From: 2-02-FULL-46-13 sp036517235
GTDB taxonomy: Bacteria > Patescibacteriota > Minisyncoccia > Phycocordibacterales > DSPV01
Assembly: GCA_036517235.1 (NCBI GenBank)
Contig: DATDXL010000013.1
Span: 1 to 41,235 of the forward strand
DNA length: 41,235 nt
Direction: 5' to 3'
The number at the start of each line of letters is the position of its first letter. Position 1 is the stretch's first letter. Below are positions 29,747-38,117 of the stretch, one piece after another. The position numbers and the translations under genes were made by a program. The notes beneath the pieces are model-generated. The model searched no databases, was not told the origin of the DNA, and worked only from the letters and a program-made list of their open reading frames with translations.

Positions 29747-29774
29747 TTATCCTTTCGATATATCGAAAGGATAA
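29747..29774. promoter_or_regulatory. Perfect 28-bp palindrome before mpg
   Basis: TTATCCTTTCGATA (29747-29760) and TATCGAAAGGATAA (29761-29774) are exact complements with no spacer. It lies between the ROK kinase stop and the mpg start on minus and includes the likely ribosome site. No T tract. Confidence 0.7.
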
Positions 29775-29788
29775 AGATTTCGATGAAT

Positions 29789-30595
29789 TCAATCTCCAGA
29801 GGCAATACGGAGAGCACCGCGTAAACCACTCTCATCGCCAAACTTGGCTTTCACAACCTGGGGAGGCTTTCGAGAAGTGGAACTAAGCAAGGAAAGCTGC
29901 TTGATAACCGAATCAAGATGTATGCCTTTCGGCTTGAGCACCATGGAACCTCCAACAACGACGATATCTGGTGACCAGTAACCTATGGTATTGTGAATCC
30001 CCACAGCGAATTCGCGAGCCGCCTCCTCCCAATCTTCCTTAGATGCTTTCTCTTTAAAATCAGAACCGAAATGCTTTATAAACCCTGAGCCAGCAACCCT
30101 CTGCTCCAAGGTCTCGCCCGTAGCAGAATTGATGATCTGCTGTCCCGGCTCGAATCCCTGTCTGTTCTCGTCCACCTTACCCTCGACGATACGAGCACCA
30201 CCCACTCCCGTACCAACGGTCAAATACGCGACTATGGTGTGTCCTTTTCCCGCGCCTTCGGTGGCTTCGGCGATCGCTGCCGCGGTTGCATCGTTAACAA
30301 GCTCAACGGGAACACCCGTCTGCTCTTCAAAGAATCTTCGCAAAGGCTTCCCTACCCAATCAGAGAGGTTGGGAGAGAAGATGAGCGACGAACCGTAGGA
30401 ATCGAATTCTCCCGCTATCGCGACACAGACATGTTCCGGTTTTCCCTGTTTATCGCAAATGTCACTAAGCACTTTCTTCGCTTCTTCCCAATCCTTTGGA
30501 GTATCTACTACGACAGGTGCTCTATCGAATGTTTTACCATCCTTTGAAACTGCAGAACGTATATGTGTACCACCGATGTCGAAAACAAGATACAT
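29789..30595 (-). CDS. ROK-family sugar kinase (probable glucokinase)
   Basis: 268 aa. Phosphate loop DIGGTHIRSAV (6-16), the second ATP motif TVGTGVGGARI (about 126-136), and the sugar-binding Asn-Asp in VNDATAAAIAEA (about 100-111). The Cys-rich zinc motif of classical ROK kinases is absent, so it is a short, non-zinc member. The glucose assignment rests on context: GH15 and PGI are directly upstream. The PGI/PMI stop and this start are adjacent (30596/30595), indicating cotranscription. Confidence 0.82.
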   Translation of the reverse strand: MYLVFDIGGTHIRSAVSKDGKTFDRAPVVVDTPKDWEEAKKVLSDICDKQGKPEHVCVAIAGEFDSYGSSLIFSPNLSDWVGKPLRRFFEEQTGVPVELVNDATAAAIAEATEGAGKGHTIVAYLTVGTGVGGARIVEGKVDENRQGFEPGQQIINSATGETLEQRVAGSGFIKHFGSDFKEKASKEDWEEAAREFAVGIHNTIGYWSPDIVVVGGSMVLKPKGIHLDSVIKQLSLLSSTSRKPPQVVKAKFGDESGLRGALRIASGD

Positions 30596-31618
30596 TTAAC
30601 GTGAAATCATCTTTTTGAATTCTTCAACCGTAGGATTATTGTCGGGATCCATCCCGTAGGAGAGCGCCAAGTGGTATGCCGTCCAATCCGCAATTACCAA
30701 CGAGCGTAGCGCACACTCTATCGGTGTTTCTCCTGAAAGCAAGGTCTCGCACGATGGCACACCGAACCCAGAAAGCATCTCTTTTGTCACAGACATCCTA
30801 TCAAGTATCCGACGTTGATCTCTCTCATCCTTGATAAATAAGACCTTAAACGGCCCTTTGGGCCCTTTTTCGTTTTTTGTGAACCCGGCAAGCTCGTTGT
30901 GGTTGAGCTCCGAAAAGACGTTCACGAACACAGGAGTCTTGGCGGTTTCATTTATCTTTATTTTCCAGTTGTACGCAACCGGCCCATTTTGCACAGAAGA
31001 ATATACAAGGGGGATAAAACCCGAAAGCTCCCTTCCGATGCGCTTCCCCTCATCTTCCTCGTTTGCAGGGACAAGCATGGAAGAAACTCGTTCTAGCTCC
31101 TGTAGAAGATCAGTACGGGAGACAAGCCCTGCAAGGGCGACAAGGCTAAGACCTACGGCAACGCGCGGCATGATGACAGTGTCGGGAATCCTTATATACG
31201 GCAACCTCTCTTCCTCGGCCATTTTCAAAAGCTTCCCACCGGAGGCAATCACAGCGGGACGAAGCCCGATGCGCAAGACATGCTCGGCAAAATCGATCGT
31301 TTCCTCCGTGTTACCCGAATACGAACTGGCGATAAGCAAGCTCTCGGCCAATGTTTCCTGCGAGAGAGACGGTAAACCATAATCTCGGTGGGCAACTACA
31401 TCAGCGAATGGATCAAATATCTTTAATAGGCTTGCGGCAAGGCTAGAACCTCCCATGCCTGCGAATACGATCTTCTTTCCTGCCTGCGCCGCAGACAGCG
31501 TCGCCTGCCCACGCTCCTGCAGGCGGGCGGCAGGCAGGCCATGCGCGTCAGCCGGACCGTTTTTAATTTCGGGCTTGAATGAGAGTTGTGTTGCAAATTG
31601 TAGGATTGAATCGTGCAT
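30596..31618 (-). CDS. Bifunctional phosphoglucose/phosphomannose isomerase
   Basis: 340 aa with two SIS domains. GMGGSSLAASLL (about 54-65), SSYSGNTEETIDFA (about 98-111) and the C-terminal PFVNVFSELNHNELAGF region (about 230-247, here PVFVNVFSELNHNE) identify the archaeal/actinobacterial-type PGI/PMI rather than the classical PGI. It interconverts glucose-6-phosphate (or mannose-6-phosphate) and fructose-6-phosphate. A very G/C-rich patch at 31480-31555 encodes residues about 22-46, before the first glycine motif, and looks like an in-frame insertion. It sits 12 bases after a small membrane protein gene and directly before the kinase. Confidence 0.9.
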   Translation of the reverse strand: MHDSILQFATQLSFKPEIKNGPADAHGLPAARLQERGQATLSAAQAGKKIVFAGMGGSSLAASLLKIFDPFADVVAHRDYGLPSLSQETLAESLLIASSYSGNTEETIDFAEHVLRIGLRPAVIASGGKLLKMAEEERLPYIRIPDTVIMPRVAVGLSLVALAGLVSRTDLLQELERVSSMLVPANEEDEGKRIGRELSGFIPLVYSSVQNGPVAYNWKIKINETAKTPVFVNVFSELNHNELAGFTKNEKGPKGPFKVLFIKDERDQRRILDRMSVTKEMLSGFGVPSCETLLSGETPIECALRSLVIADWTAYHLALSYGMDPDNNPTVEEFKKMISR

Positions 31619-31629
31619 GAGGAAAGGGG

Positions 31630-31950
31630 TTAGGATGTAGGGTTTAGGGTAGAGCTTTTACGATTCTTGATTTTGCCGTAGAGCCAGCCAATGACAACGC
31701 CGATAAGAAAATAATAAATACCAACTACAAAGAAAACTACAACTGTTCCATAACCAATAAGGACGAAACTCAACACAGGTAGTGGCGGTAAGAGAGACGG
31801 TAAAACTGCTGTTCTATGACAATCGATGCTTAAAGCCGGTGTGCAATAAGTCTTGTCAATATAAGACACACCTACCCATAACCAAACTACGGACACCAAA
31901 GCTACTATTACTCCACCCACTAACCAATATTGCCATCTGCTCCATTTCAT
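31630..31950 (-). CDS. MKW-family small membrane protein, copy 1
   Basis: 106 aa with about three membrane spans. It begins MKWSRWQYWLVGGVIVALVS and ends GVVIGWLYGKIKNRKSS. It is a paralogue of the protein at 35936-36226: both share MKW-x-RW-x-YW-x-x-GG and GWLYGK-x-K. It sits between GH15 and PGI/PMI. The C-terminal codons (STLNPTS) are made of a telomere-like CCCTAAACCCTA sequence, and G-rich repeats lie upstream. Function unknown; a membrane partner of the glycan enzymes is only a guess. Confidence 0.7.
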   Translation of the reverse strand: MKWSRWQYWLVGGVIVALVSVVWLWVGVSYIDKTYCTPALSIDCHRTAVLPSLLPPLPVLSFVLIGYGTVVVFFVVGIYYFLIGVVIGWLYGKIKNRKSSTLNPTS

Positions 31951-31967
31951 AATCTTTTTTTACTATA

Positions 31968-31989
31968 CCCTACACCCTATCCCCTACCC
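31968..31989 (-). repeat. G-quadruplex motif upstream of MKW copy 1
   Basis: On the minus (coding) strand four runs of at least three G are separated by 2-4 bases (loops TA, ATA, TGTA), in the gap between GH15 and the MKW gene. Confidence 0.6.
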
Positions 31990-31992
31990 TCT

Positions 31993-33978
31993 CTACTTCA
32001 CCGGATTGCACACATTGCAAATCCCCAACCTCTCCAGTGTATCAAGATAGAGAAGCACCAGCAAAACATATCCCGAGTGGCTCCACGCAAGCGGCGTCGC
32101 GGATACATGCTCCCCGGTATGAGGATTGAGCTGCTCCGGCAAGACGCCTGAAGAATGGGCATGCTGTACCGCCCACGAGAGCCAGTACTTGACTGTCTCG
32201 AGCTCTTTCTCGCTCTGTGCTTTCATCGCATAGTACTCGGCGAACCAGAATGTCGTGATAAACCATGGATTGCCCGGAAGCTTCCTATCAACGGTATAGT
32301 ATATGTCCTTCTCATAACGAACGATGCCAGGCACTTGCGCTCGGACCATAAGGCGCTTCTCCGTTTCGGCAACCGCACGCTCTACTCGCGTATCATCGCT
32401 CGGGAGGACACCGAACGCATATATGCCGTAAACGCTCGAGATATCAACAGTCGCATCTGCTACGTAACCTCCTTTGTCGTCTCGCTGTATCATCTTATAG
32501 AACGTCCCTGTCTTTTCATCAAAAAGATGCTTGAGTATGCCATCTTTCACTTCGCGAGCCGCAAGCGCGAACAGATGCTCGCTATTCTTCTTTCCTAAAA
32601 TCCCCGCGAACTGCGATGCCGCGATAAGTCCGCCGTAGACAGTGGCAGCCGTATACGTATGTACCCCGAACTTTTCTTCCCACAAGTCATAGCTCGGTTT
32701 CGGAAGCCCTGTATCGCGATCTCTGAACTCCATGAGAAAGTTCGCTGCTTTCCGTATGAGGGAATTGTAGATCTGCTCTATGAACTCAAGATCGCGACTG
32801 AGCTCGTAGTGTTTCCACAGCGCGATAAGGACAATAGCGGTCTCATCTTCTTGAATAGGGAGCGCGTACGCTCCGTTTGAGAGCCAGGGGTGCCACGAGC
32901 TTCCGAGGGACTTATCAGGACGATATTTGTGCATGAAGTAGCCATCCTCGGTTATCACCTCATTGCAGAATTCAAAGAAACGCTTCGCCACGTTGGGATC
33001 GCCTGCCCTATCCAGGGCCATCGCCGCATATGCGGCATCTCTTGGCCACATGTAGCCGTAGGTGTCCTTCCCCGCCTGGATGATGTCACTATCCCCAGAT
33101 GCCAATATTGAACCACCCTGATCCGCATGCGCACGGATGAAAAAGAGCGATTTCTTGAACAGTGCGATAACGTCATCGGAAAGTCCGTAAAAACTGAAGT
33201 TATACTTATTTACCCACGCTTTCCAGTAATCACCTGCCGTATGCATCAGGTAGTCGGGTGACCGATCAAGCACGTACTGGTTCAGCATAAGCGCGTCTTT
33301 GATAGTTTCAGCGATGCACATCCAGTAAAAGACCGCCTGCTCGCCCCGAGGCGCGAGCGGAAGCGTGATAGCGACTACAGAGTCGGTCGGGCCATGTTCG
33401 ATCGGATTTTTGCTGAGAACACCGTCTTCCGCATCCTTATAGGTTCCTTCTTTCCCTCCGGAACCGAAGTAGCCAGTCGAGAAATCATCGAAGGCTCCGT
33501 TCGTAGAGGCAAGATTTATCAAAAACACCCTCCTTCCCTTGTAGTGGATGATGGTGTGCGACTTCGGGTCAAAATAGGCGGTGTCCCCCCGAAATGACTC
33601 ATAGATCTGAAATTCCTGGCAAAAAAACAGTTTAACGGTCCTCTCCTCTCGTTTGTGGTTCTGTACACGCACCTTGCGGATGAGGATATTCTTCTCGTTG
33701 TACACGATATCGTTAAAGATAAGCGTCAATCCCAGATCCGCATGCTCCGCAGTGATGATTCCCGACAACGTATCGGGACCGCACTCGATACGAATGCGCC
33801 ATGCGGGATCGGCGAGCCAATGCATCCGACCATCAGCGAACACGCCAAGACGGTGTAGCAGGTGCCCCGCCACATGGTTCTCAAGCCCCACGAACGGAAA
33901 ATAGAGGTCGCGCACCTGACCTCGCGAATCAAAGCCCACAAATATATTCCCGTTCCCCAGTACGATTGATTTGGCCAT
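31993..33978 (-). CDS. GH15-family glucoamylase-like glycoside hydrolase
   Basis: 661 aa. An N-terminal beta domain (about 1-240) precedes an (alpha/alpha)6 catalytic barrel. Signatures are YGYMWPRDAAYAA (about 307-319), QEDETAIVLIALWKHYE with the catalytic acid Glu near 376-379, and LPEQLNPHTGEHVSATPLAW with the catalytic base Glu615. It releases glucose from alpha-glucans; trehalase activity is possible in this family. No signal peptide is visible, so it is probably cytoplasmic. TAAATT (minus 33990-33985) lies exactly 6 bases before ATG, so it has its own leaderless promoter inside the cluster. Confidence 0.88.
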   Translation of the reverse strand: MAKSIVLGNGNIFVGFDSRGQVRDLYFPFVGLENHVAGHLLHRLGVFADGRMHWLADPAWRIRIECGPDTLSGIITAEHADLGLTLIFNDIVYNEKNILIRKVRVQNHKREERTVKLFFCQEFQIYESFRGDTAYFDPKSHTIIHYKGRRVFLINLASTNGAFDDFSTGYFGSGGKEGTYKDAEDGVLSKNPIEHGPTDSVVAITLPLAPRGEQAVFYWMCIAETIKDALMLNQYVLDRSPDYLMHTAGDYWKAWVNKYNFSFYGLSDDVIALFKKSLFFIRAHADQGGSILASGDSDIIQAGKDTYGYMWPRDAAYAAMALDRAGDPNVAKRFFEFCNEVITEDGYFMHKYRPDKSLGSSWHPWLSNGAYALPIQEDETAIVLIALWKHYELSRDLEFIEQIYNSLIRKAANFLMEFRDRDTGLPKPSYDLWEEKFGVHTYTAATVYGGLIAASQFAGILGKKNSEHLFALAAREVKDGILKHLFDEKTGTFYKMIQRDDKGGYVADATVDISSVYGIYAFGVLPSDDTRVERAVAETEKRLMVRAQVPGIVRYEKDIYYTVDRKLPGNPWFITTFWFAEYYAMKAQSEKELETVKYWLSWAVQHAHSSGVLPEQLNPHTGEHVSATPLAWSHSGYVLLVLLYLDTLERLGICNVCNPVK

Positions 33979-34039
33979 GTCAAAAATTTAAAATAGAAAT
34001 CTCAAAATGAAAAAGATAATGGAAAATTGCACTGATTTT

Positions 34040-34219
34040 TTATTCAAAGGGATCATAATCGCAAGTTCTCACATCGCCTTGCCAACAATTTCCCAAAAGC
34101 TCGTAAAGATTAATTCGCTCTGTACCGAAGATGCTTTCATGCGTCCACAGCCGAATAAACCCCACTACAAAAAATAGGACGAGGCCGATAATCGTAATAA
34201 TTACAAACTTCTTATTCAT
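34040..34219 (-). CDS. Small single-span membrane protein of 59 aa
   Basis: Begins MNKKFVIITIIGLVLFFVVG, then FIRLWTHESIFGTERINLY and a Cys pair (GNCWQGDVRTCDYDPFE). One span, C-terminal part with two Cys that could form a disulfide if outside. The frame is clean and in the strand of the cluster. No family recognised. Confidence 0.55.
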   Translation of the reverse strand: MNKKFVIITIIGLVLFFVVGFIRLWTHESIFGTERINLYELLGNCWQGDVRTCDYDPFE

Positions 34220-34299
34220 GAGTTACCAAATATTTTCATAGCATTATCAACATTTTGAATCGTCATTATTATTCTTGATATTTACATTTTGGCTTCTAT

Positions 34300-34336
34300 A
34301 CCCCTCCTCACCCATATGGCCATCTACTCCATTTCA
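34300..34336 (-). pseudogene. Remnant of a third MKW-family gene
   Basis: Minus strand from 34336: ATGAAATGGAGTAGATGGCC, then ATATGGGTGAGG. It matches the start of copy 2 except for a missing T that shifts the frame into a stop (MKWSRWPYG then TGA). Similarity fades after about 35 bases. Confidence 0.6.
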
Positions 34337-34389
34337 TGTCTTTCTCTTTTTTTAAGCTCTAAGCATCAAGCCCAAAGCTCCAAGCTGGT

Positions 34390-34707
34390 CTAAACATAAT
34401 ACTCTTTTAAGCTGTTTTCCACGACTGTGGCCGCCTTTTTGGGTGAATCCGCCTTCAATAGTGCCTTTGCGCATTCTTCATCCAAAAGCACTTCCGCGAC
34501 CCACTTCGAGAAATCATTCTTCTCTTCATGCACATGATGTGCGTATTGTTCCTTGGTCATATAGTTGTACGCTCGCCAGAGATCGCTCAGATTAGAGAGT
34601 ACCGGACCGTTATACACCCAAAAACACCTTTCATTGTAGGCATTCACCAGAAGCTTCTTCTGATCGGCATCTTTGACCGACACTTTTTTTATGAGCCGTT
34701 TAAACAT
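34390..34707 (-). CDS. DUF5752-like small protein
   Basis: 105 aa, soluble. The pattern CFWVYNGPVLSNLSDLWRAY (about 28-47) followed by MTKEQYAHHVHEEKNDFSKWV (about 50-70) and LLDEECAKALLKA fits what I recall of DUF5752, a family often next to glycogen or glucan genes in these bacteria. The start overlaps the end of the GH57 gene by 8 bases, so it is translationally coupled. A role with GH57 is inferred from this alone. Confidence 0.7.
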   Translation of the reverse strand: MFKRLIKKVSVKDADQKKLLVNAYNERCFWVYNGPVLSNLSDLWRAYNYMTKEQYAHHVHEEKNDFSKWVAEVLLDEECAKALLKADSPKKAATVVENSLKEYYV

Positions 34708-35926
34708 GGGCGGATCTTTCTAATCGCACACGCAAATCATTGAGCACGTTCATAAACGTGATAAATGCCTCGTAGGGAGACTCGTAGGGGTTGAAATACT
34801 TGTGCACATCGCCGTCGTTCCACCATTTCGTACACATATAGTAAAAATGGTCGGATGTCTGGAGCCGCCGCCAGTCCTCGAGTATCGTCTCGTCGCTCGA
34901 CGAGAGCACCTTTGGCTCAAGCGCGTAGAGCTTCTCGATGGCATCGCGTTGCATGGGATTATGAAGCCATGCCGAAAGATCCCGTTCCACATCCGCCCAC
35001 GACACGAACTGCGGCACATCGATCTCTCCCACGCTACGATAGTTGGCCACCGCCTCAGAGGGGGTGATGAATGAGTTATCGGGATGCTTGTAGACCTCTG
35101 CCGGAAGCGCTCGGAGGAATTCAAAGATGCCTGTATCCGCCCACTGGTGTTCCCCGAACGTCTCGTAATCCATGAACAGATTCACCAAGTCCCCGCTACC
35201 ATTGAGGGCGCTTATCCACTGCACATACCTGTCCGCATGAAGGGGGTATTCGCTCCATTCACGCGAGCTGAAGCGAAACGCGATATCATCCGACAAGCGA
35301 TAATTCTTGAGGAGGATCTTTATCTTACTTGCCATATCGGCACTGCCAGGGTTCTGTGGCGGCCGATAGAGAAAGTTGGGACTCCGCCAACCGAGTACGC
35401 TGTCGGCTCCTTCAGCAAGAACTCCGCGATACCCCATTTCCTCCACGGCCTTCGCAAGCTCGTTATTATAGATAAGCTCGGTGTTACGGAATACGTGCGG
35501 CTCTACGCCAAAGAGGTCCCAGAGCTTGTCCGCGTGCAATTTGACCTGCCGCTTGAATTCCTCCCGTGAGTATACGAACGAGAGAGAGTGGTAGTACGTC
35601 TCCGCCAAGAGCTCTACGCGTCCGGTGTCCAAAAGTCTTTTAAAAGAATCAAGGGTCTCCGGGCTGTATTCTTCGAGTTGCTCAAGAAGCACTCCAGAAA
35701 GCGAGAAGCTGATTTTGAACTCGGGATACGCCTGCAGTAACTCGAGCATTAGCGCATTTGTCGGAAGGTATGCCTTGCCTGCCACTTTCTCGACGATCTT
35801 TTTATTGTTGAGCTTTCCGTCAGAACGATCGTTGAAGTACAGGGGGTCACGTCCGATATCGAATATCCTATAGCGCTTGAGGCGCCGAGGCTGGTGGACT
35901 TGAAAGTAAAAACAAATCGCGGGCAC
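34700..35926 (-). CDS. GH57-family alpha-amylase-like enzyme
   Basis: 408 aa. HQPRR (11-15) is the first GH57 motif, the nucleophile Glu150 is in FRNTELIYNN (146-155), and the acid/base Asp253 is in FMDYETFGEH (251-260). The (beta/alpha)7 barrel starts directly at the N-terminus. No signal peptide, so it acts inside the cell. GH57 enzymes include alpha-amylases, 4-alpha-glucanotransferases and branching enzymes; the exact activity is unclear. It starts with GTG; TAAGCT (minus 35938-35933), which includes the stop of the upstream gene, lies exactly 6 bases before it, matching the leaderless pattern. Confidence 0.88.
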   Translation of the reverse strand: MPAICFYFQVHQPRRLKRYRIFDIGRDPLYFNDRSDGKLNNKKIVEKVAGKAYLPTNALMLELLQAYPEFKISFSLSGVLLEQLEEYSPETLDSFKRLLDTGRVELLAETYYHSLSFVYSREEFKRQVKLHADKLWDLFGVEPHVFRNTELIYNNELAKAVEEMGYRGVLAEGADSVLGWRSPNFLYRPPQNPGSADMASKIKILLKNYRLSDDIAFRFSSREWSEYPLHADRYVQWISALNGSGDLVNLFMDYETFGEHQWADTGIFEFLRALPAEVYKHPDNSFITPSEAVANYRSVGEIDVPQFVSWADVERDLSAWLHNPMQRDAIEKLYALEPKVLSSSDETILEDWRRLQTSDHFYYMCTKWWNDGDVHKYFNPYESPYEAFITFMNVLNDLRVRLERSAHV

Positions 35927-35935
35927 TGTAATAGC

Positions 35936-36226
35936 TTAGGGCTTAGGGCTTGAAGCTTCCGATTTTTTCATTTTGCCGTAGAGCCAACCGAGAATTGTCC
36001 CAAGAATAAAATAGATACTAGTCAATATGACTACCGTTCTAAAATCTTGAGGAATAAAATCTTGAAACAAGAGAAGAAGCGGGAAAGCCATCAGGAGAAA
36101 AAATATCGTTGCGATTGTTCCAACAATACTACTACCGCCATATACCGAAAGTGCCGAAACACAAAACGAAATAAGCGCACCCAAACCTCCTCCCCTCACC
36201 CAATATGGCCATCTATTCCATTTCAT
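35936..36226 (-). CDS. MKW-family small membrane protein, copy 2
   Basis: 96 aa, about three spans. Starts MKWNRWPYWVRGGGLGALIS and ends ILGTILGWLYGKMKKSEASS. Paralogue of 31630-31950; the conserved ends and shared upstream DNA (AT-rich block plus GGGTGTAG-type repeat) suggest recent duplication. It lies between the glycosyltransferase and GH57. Function unknown. Confidence 0.7.
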   Translation of the reverse strand: MKWNRWPYWVRGGGLGALISFCVSALSVYGGSSIVGTIATIFFLLMAFPLLLLFQDFIPQDFRTVVILTSIYFILGTILGWLYGKMKKSEASSPKP

Positions 36227-36279
36227 AATCTTTTTTTTACTATACTCTACACCCTATTCCCTCTACCCTTCTCTCCATT

Positions 36280-37515
36280 CTACCCTAACGGGTACAGAAG
36301 TTGCTTATAAATGGTGATGCATGCTCTGGCAGCATGCTTCCAACTTAAGGAGGGCAGTTCCTTGCTCGCATTCTCGCGCATCTCTGCCGCCAGAGGCTTG
36401 TGAAAGAGCATCCCCACGATAGCATCGGCGATAGCGTCGATATCCCAAAAGTCTACTTTGAGGGCATTGTGCACTACTTCACTGACACCCGACTGCTTGG
36501 AGAGTATGACGGGAGTCCCGTTACGCATCGCCTCAAGGGCAGTCAGGCCGAAAGGTTCCGAGACCGACGTCATGACATAGAGATCCGCGGCACGATACAG
36601 ACCTTCAAGCTCAGGACCACGCAGAAATCCGGCGAATATCACTTTATCCGAAATACCCAGCCACGCTGCTTCGCGCATGATTTGCCACTCCATATCTCCC
36701 GAACCAGCGATGACGAAATACACATCGGGGTAGACTTCAAGTACGCGACGGGCAGCACGAAGAAAATAGTCAGGTCCTTTCTGAAGCGTCAGACGCCCCA
36801 CGAAGAGCACTATCTTTTTGCCCGATGCTTTGAGTGCCTTCAGGCGCAACGCTTCTTGTTCCCCTTCGCTTCTTCCTACTGGCACGATATCGATGCCGTT
36901 GTGAATGACATGTACCTTTCTGGGGAATATGCCGTACCTGTCCACGACGATACGTTTCGTAAAGTCACTGACCGTTACCACCACATCCGCTTCCTGCATA
37001 CCGTATTTCTCCATCTCGTAGATCTCTTTGTTCGCTCCGCCGCCCGTCCTGTCGAATTCAGTCGCATGCACGTGCGCGATGAAGGGTTTGCCCGACATGT
37101 GTTTAGCCGCCAATCCGGCTCCGAACGAGAGCCAGTCGTGGGCGTGGATGACATCGAACGCTTCGTTACGCGCGAGCTCGGCAGCGCGCAGCGCGTAAAG
37201 CTTCACCTCTTCAAGCAAGGTCAGTCCGTATATCTCCGGTTCCCCGTCGCGCATTTTTTTGTAAGCACTTGAACCGACATAGGGTTTCAGCAAAGAATTG
37301 ATCGCGGTGACCGTAACACCGGGAAGATAGGCATCCGCGAATTCAAGATGAGCAAACGGAGACTCGATATCAAGCTTCTTTGGCAAAACGAAAGTAATCT
37401 CTACGTCTTCGTCTGAAAGACCTTGAACAAGCCCGAGACAAGCAGTGCCTAAGCCTCCGCTGTTGAAGGGAGGAAATTCCCATCCGAACATCAATACTTT
37501 TATCGGTTTCCTCAC
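36280..37515 (-). CDS. Glycogen/starch synthase-like glycosyltransferase (GT4/GT5)
   Basis: 411 aa, two Rossmann domains. N-terminal GWEFPPFNSGGLG (11-23) contains the KxGGL-like donor loop, with HAHDW (124-128) and HVHATEFDR after it. In the C-terminal domain FVGRLTLQKG (238-247) holds the Arg241/Lys246 pair, and the E-x7-E motif is SEPFGLTALE (319-328). The GWEFPP start is typical of archaeal/bacterial glucan synthases next to GH57. The start is GTG. It is the first gene of the carbohydrate cluster; a role in making the glucan which the rest degrade is inferred. Confidence 0.85.
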   Translation of the reverse strand: MRKPIKVLMFGWEFPPFNSGGLGTACLGLVQGLSDEDVEITFVLPKKLDIESPFAHLEFADAYLPGVTVTAINSLLKPYVGSSAYKKMRDGEPEIYGLTLLEEVKLYALRAAELARNEAFDVIHAHDWLSFGAGLAAKHMSGKPFIAHVHATEFDRTGGGANKEIYEMEKYGMQEADVVVTVSDFTKRIVVDRYGIFPRKVHVIHNGIDIVPVGRSEGEQEALRLKALKASGKKIVLFVGRLTLQKGPDYFLRAARRVLEVYPDVYFVIAGSGDMEWQIMREAAWLGISDKVIFAGFLRGPELEGLYRAADLYVMTSVSEPFGLTALEAMRNGTPVILSKQSGVSEVVHNALKVDFWDIDAIADAIVGMLFHKPLAAEMRENASKELPSLSWKHAARACITIYKQLLYPLG

Positions 37516-37646
37516 AAAATTTTATCGTTTGACGACTCCAAACACAAATAGAGCCTCCGAGATCGGCCCAATAGACCCTTCTAGTATAACGTTAATCGCC
37601 TCTTACCCTATCAAAAATGTGTACAGCAGATTATGAAAAAGAAGAA

Positions 37647-37679
37647 AAGTGCCTCCCGCGCGTGGCGTGAGAGGCACTT
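37647..37679 (-). terminator. Terminator of the gene at 37704-38117
   Basis: AAGTGCCTC (37647-37655) with GAGGCACTT (37671-37679); on minus it is followed by TTCTTCTTTTTC. Confidence 0.8.
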
Positions 37680-37703
37680 CGTGAAAAACAGTTACGACTT
37701 GCG

Positions 37704-38117
37704 CTAAAGAGCTGGACGTGCCAGACCGTTCCAGCCGTGCCGCCGGAGCCAGAGACTCAGCGAACCGAGTCCATAGCCCACGAGCCAAACCAAGTGGAAT
37801 ATCACGGTGATCCCTGCGAGAAAAACGACTGTCACCGGAAAGATGTCCGGCATCAGATGGATCGTGAGCGTGTCTCCTGCATTGCTCATACCGCCACCGC
37901 CTCCAAAAGACATCTTTGCGGGAAGATCTTTGACGGGCTCGGAAGTGACACCGATTGGAAAGAATTTGCTTTCCTTCCATGTCCCTTCTCCGAAGTAGTA
38001 GTGGAGGCATTTCGTCGCGTCAAGCAAGGTATACTTCTCGTTGAAGGCCACGAAGGCAGTGGCGACCAACCACATTAGGAATGTGGCGTAAGTTAACCGA
38101 CTTGCAATCTTTTTCAT
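37704..38117 (-). CDS. Membrane protein with two spans, unknown function
   Basis: 137 aa from ATG 38117 (MKKIASRLTYATFLMWLVAT). The longer frame above it has no support. First span about 9-27, an outside loop with FFPIGVTSEPVKDLPAKMSF and a Gly run, second span about 90-118 (TVVFLAGITVIFHLVWLVGY), then a basic tail WLRRHGWNG. Promoter on minus: TTGATG, 18-base spacer, TATTGT. Single-gene unit. Confidence 0.6.
   Translation of the reverse strand: MKKIASRLTYATFLMWLVATAFVAFNEKYTLLDATKCLHYYFGEGTWKESKFFPIGVTSEPVKDLPAKMSFGGGGGMSNAGDTLTIHLMPDIFPVTVVFLAGITVIFHLVWLVGYGLGSLSLWLRRHGWNGLARPAL

Noticed and set aside
36400..37272. 290-aa frame on plus inside the glycosyltransferase
   Set aside because: Antisense shadow of a well-supported gene.
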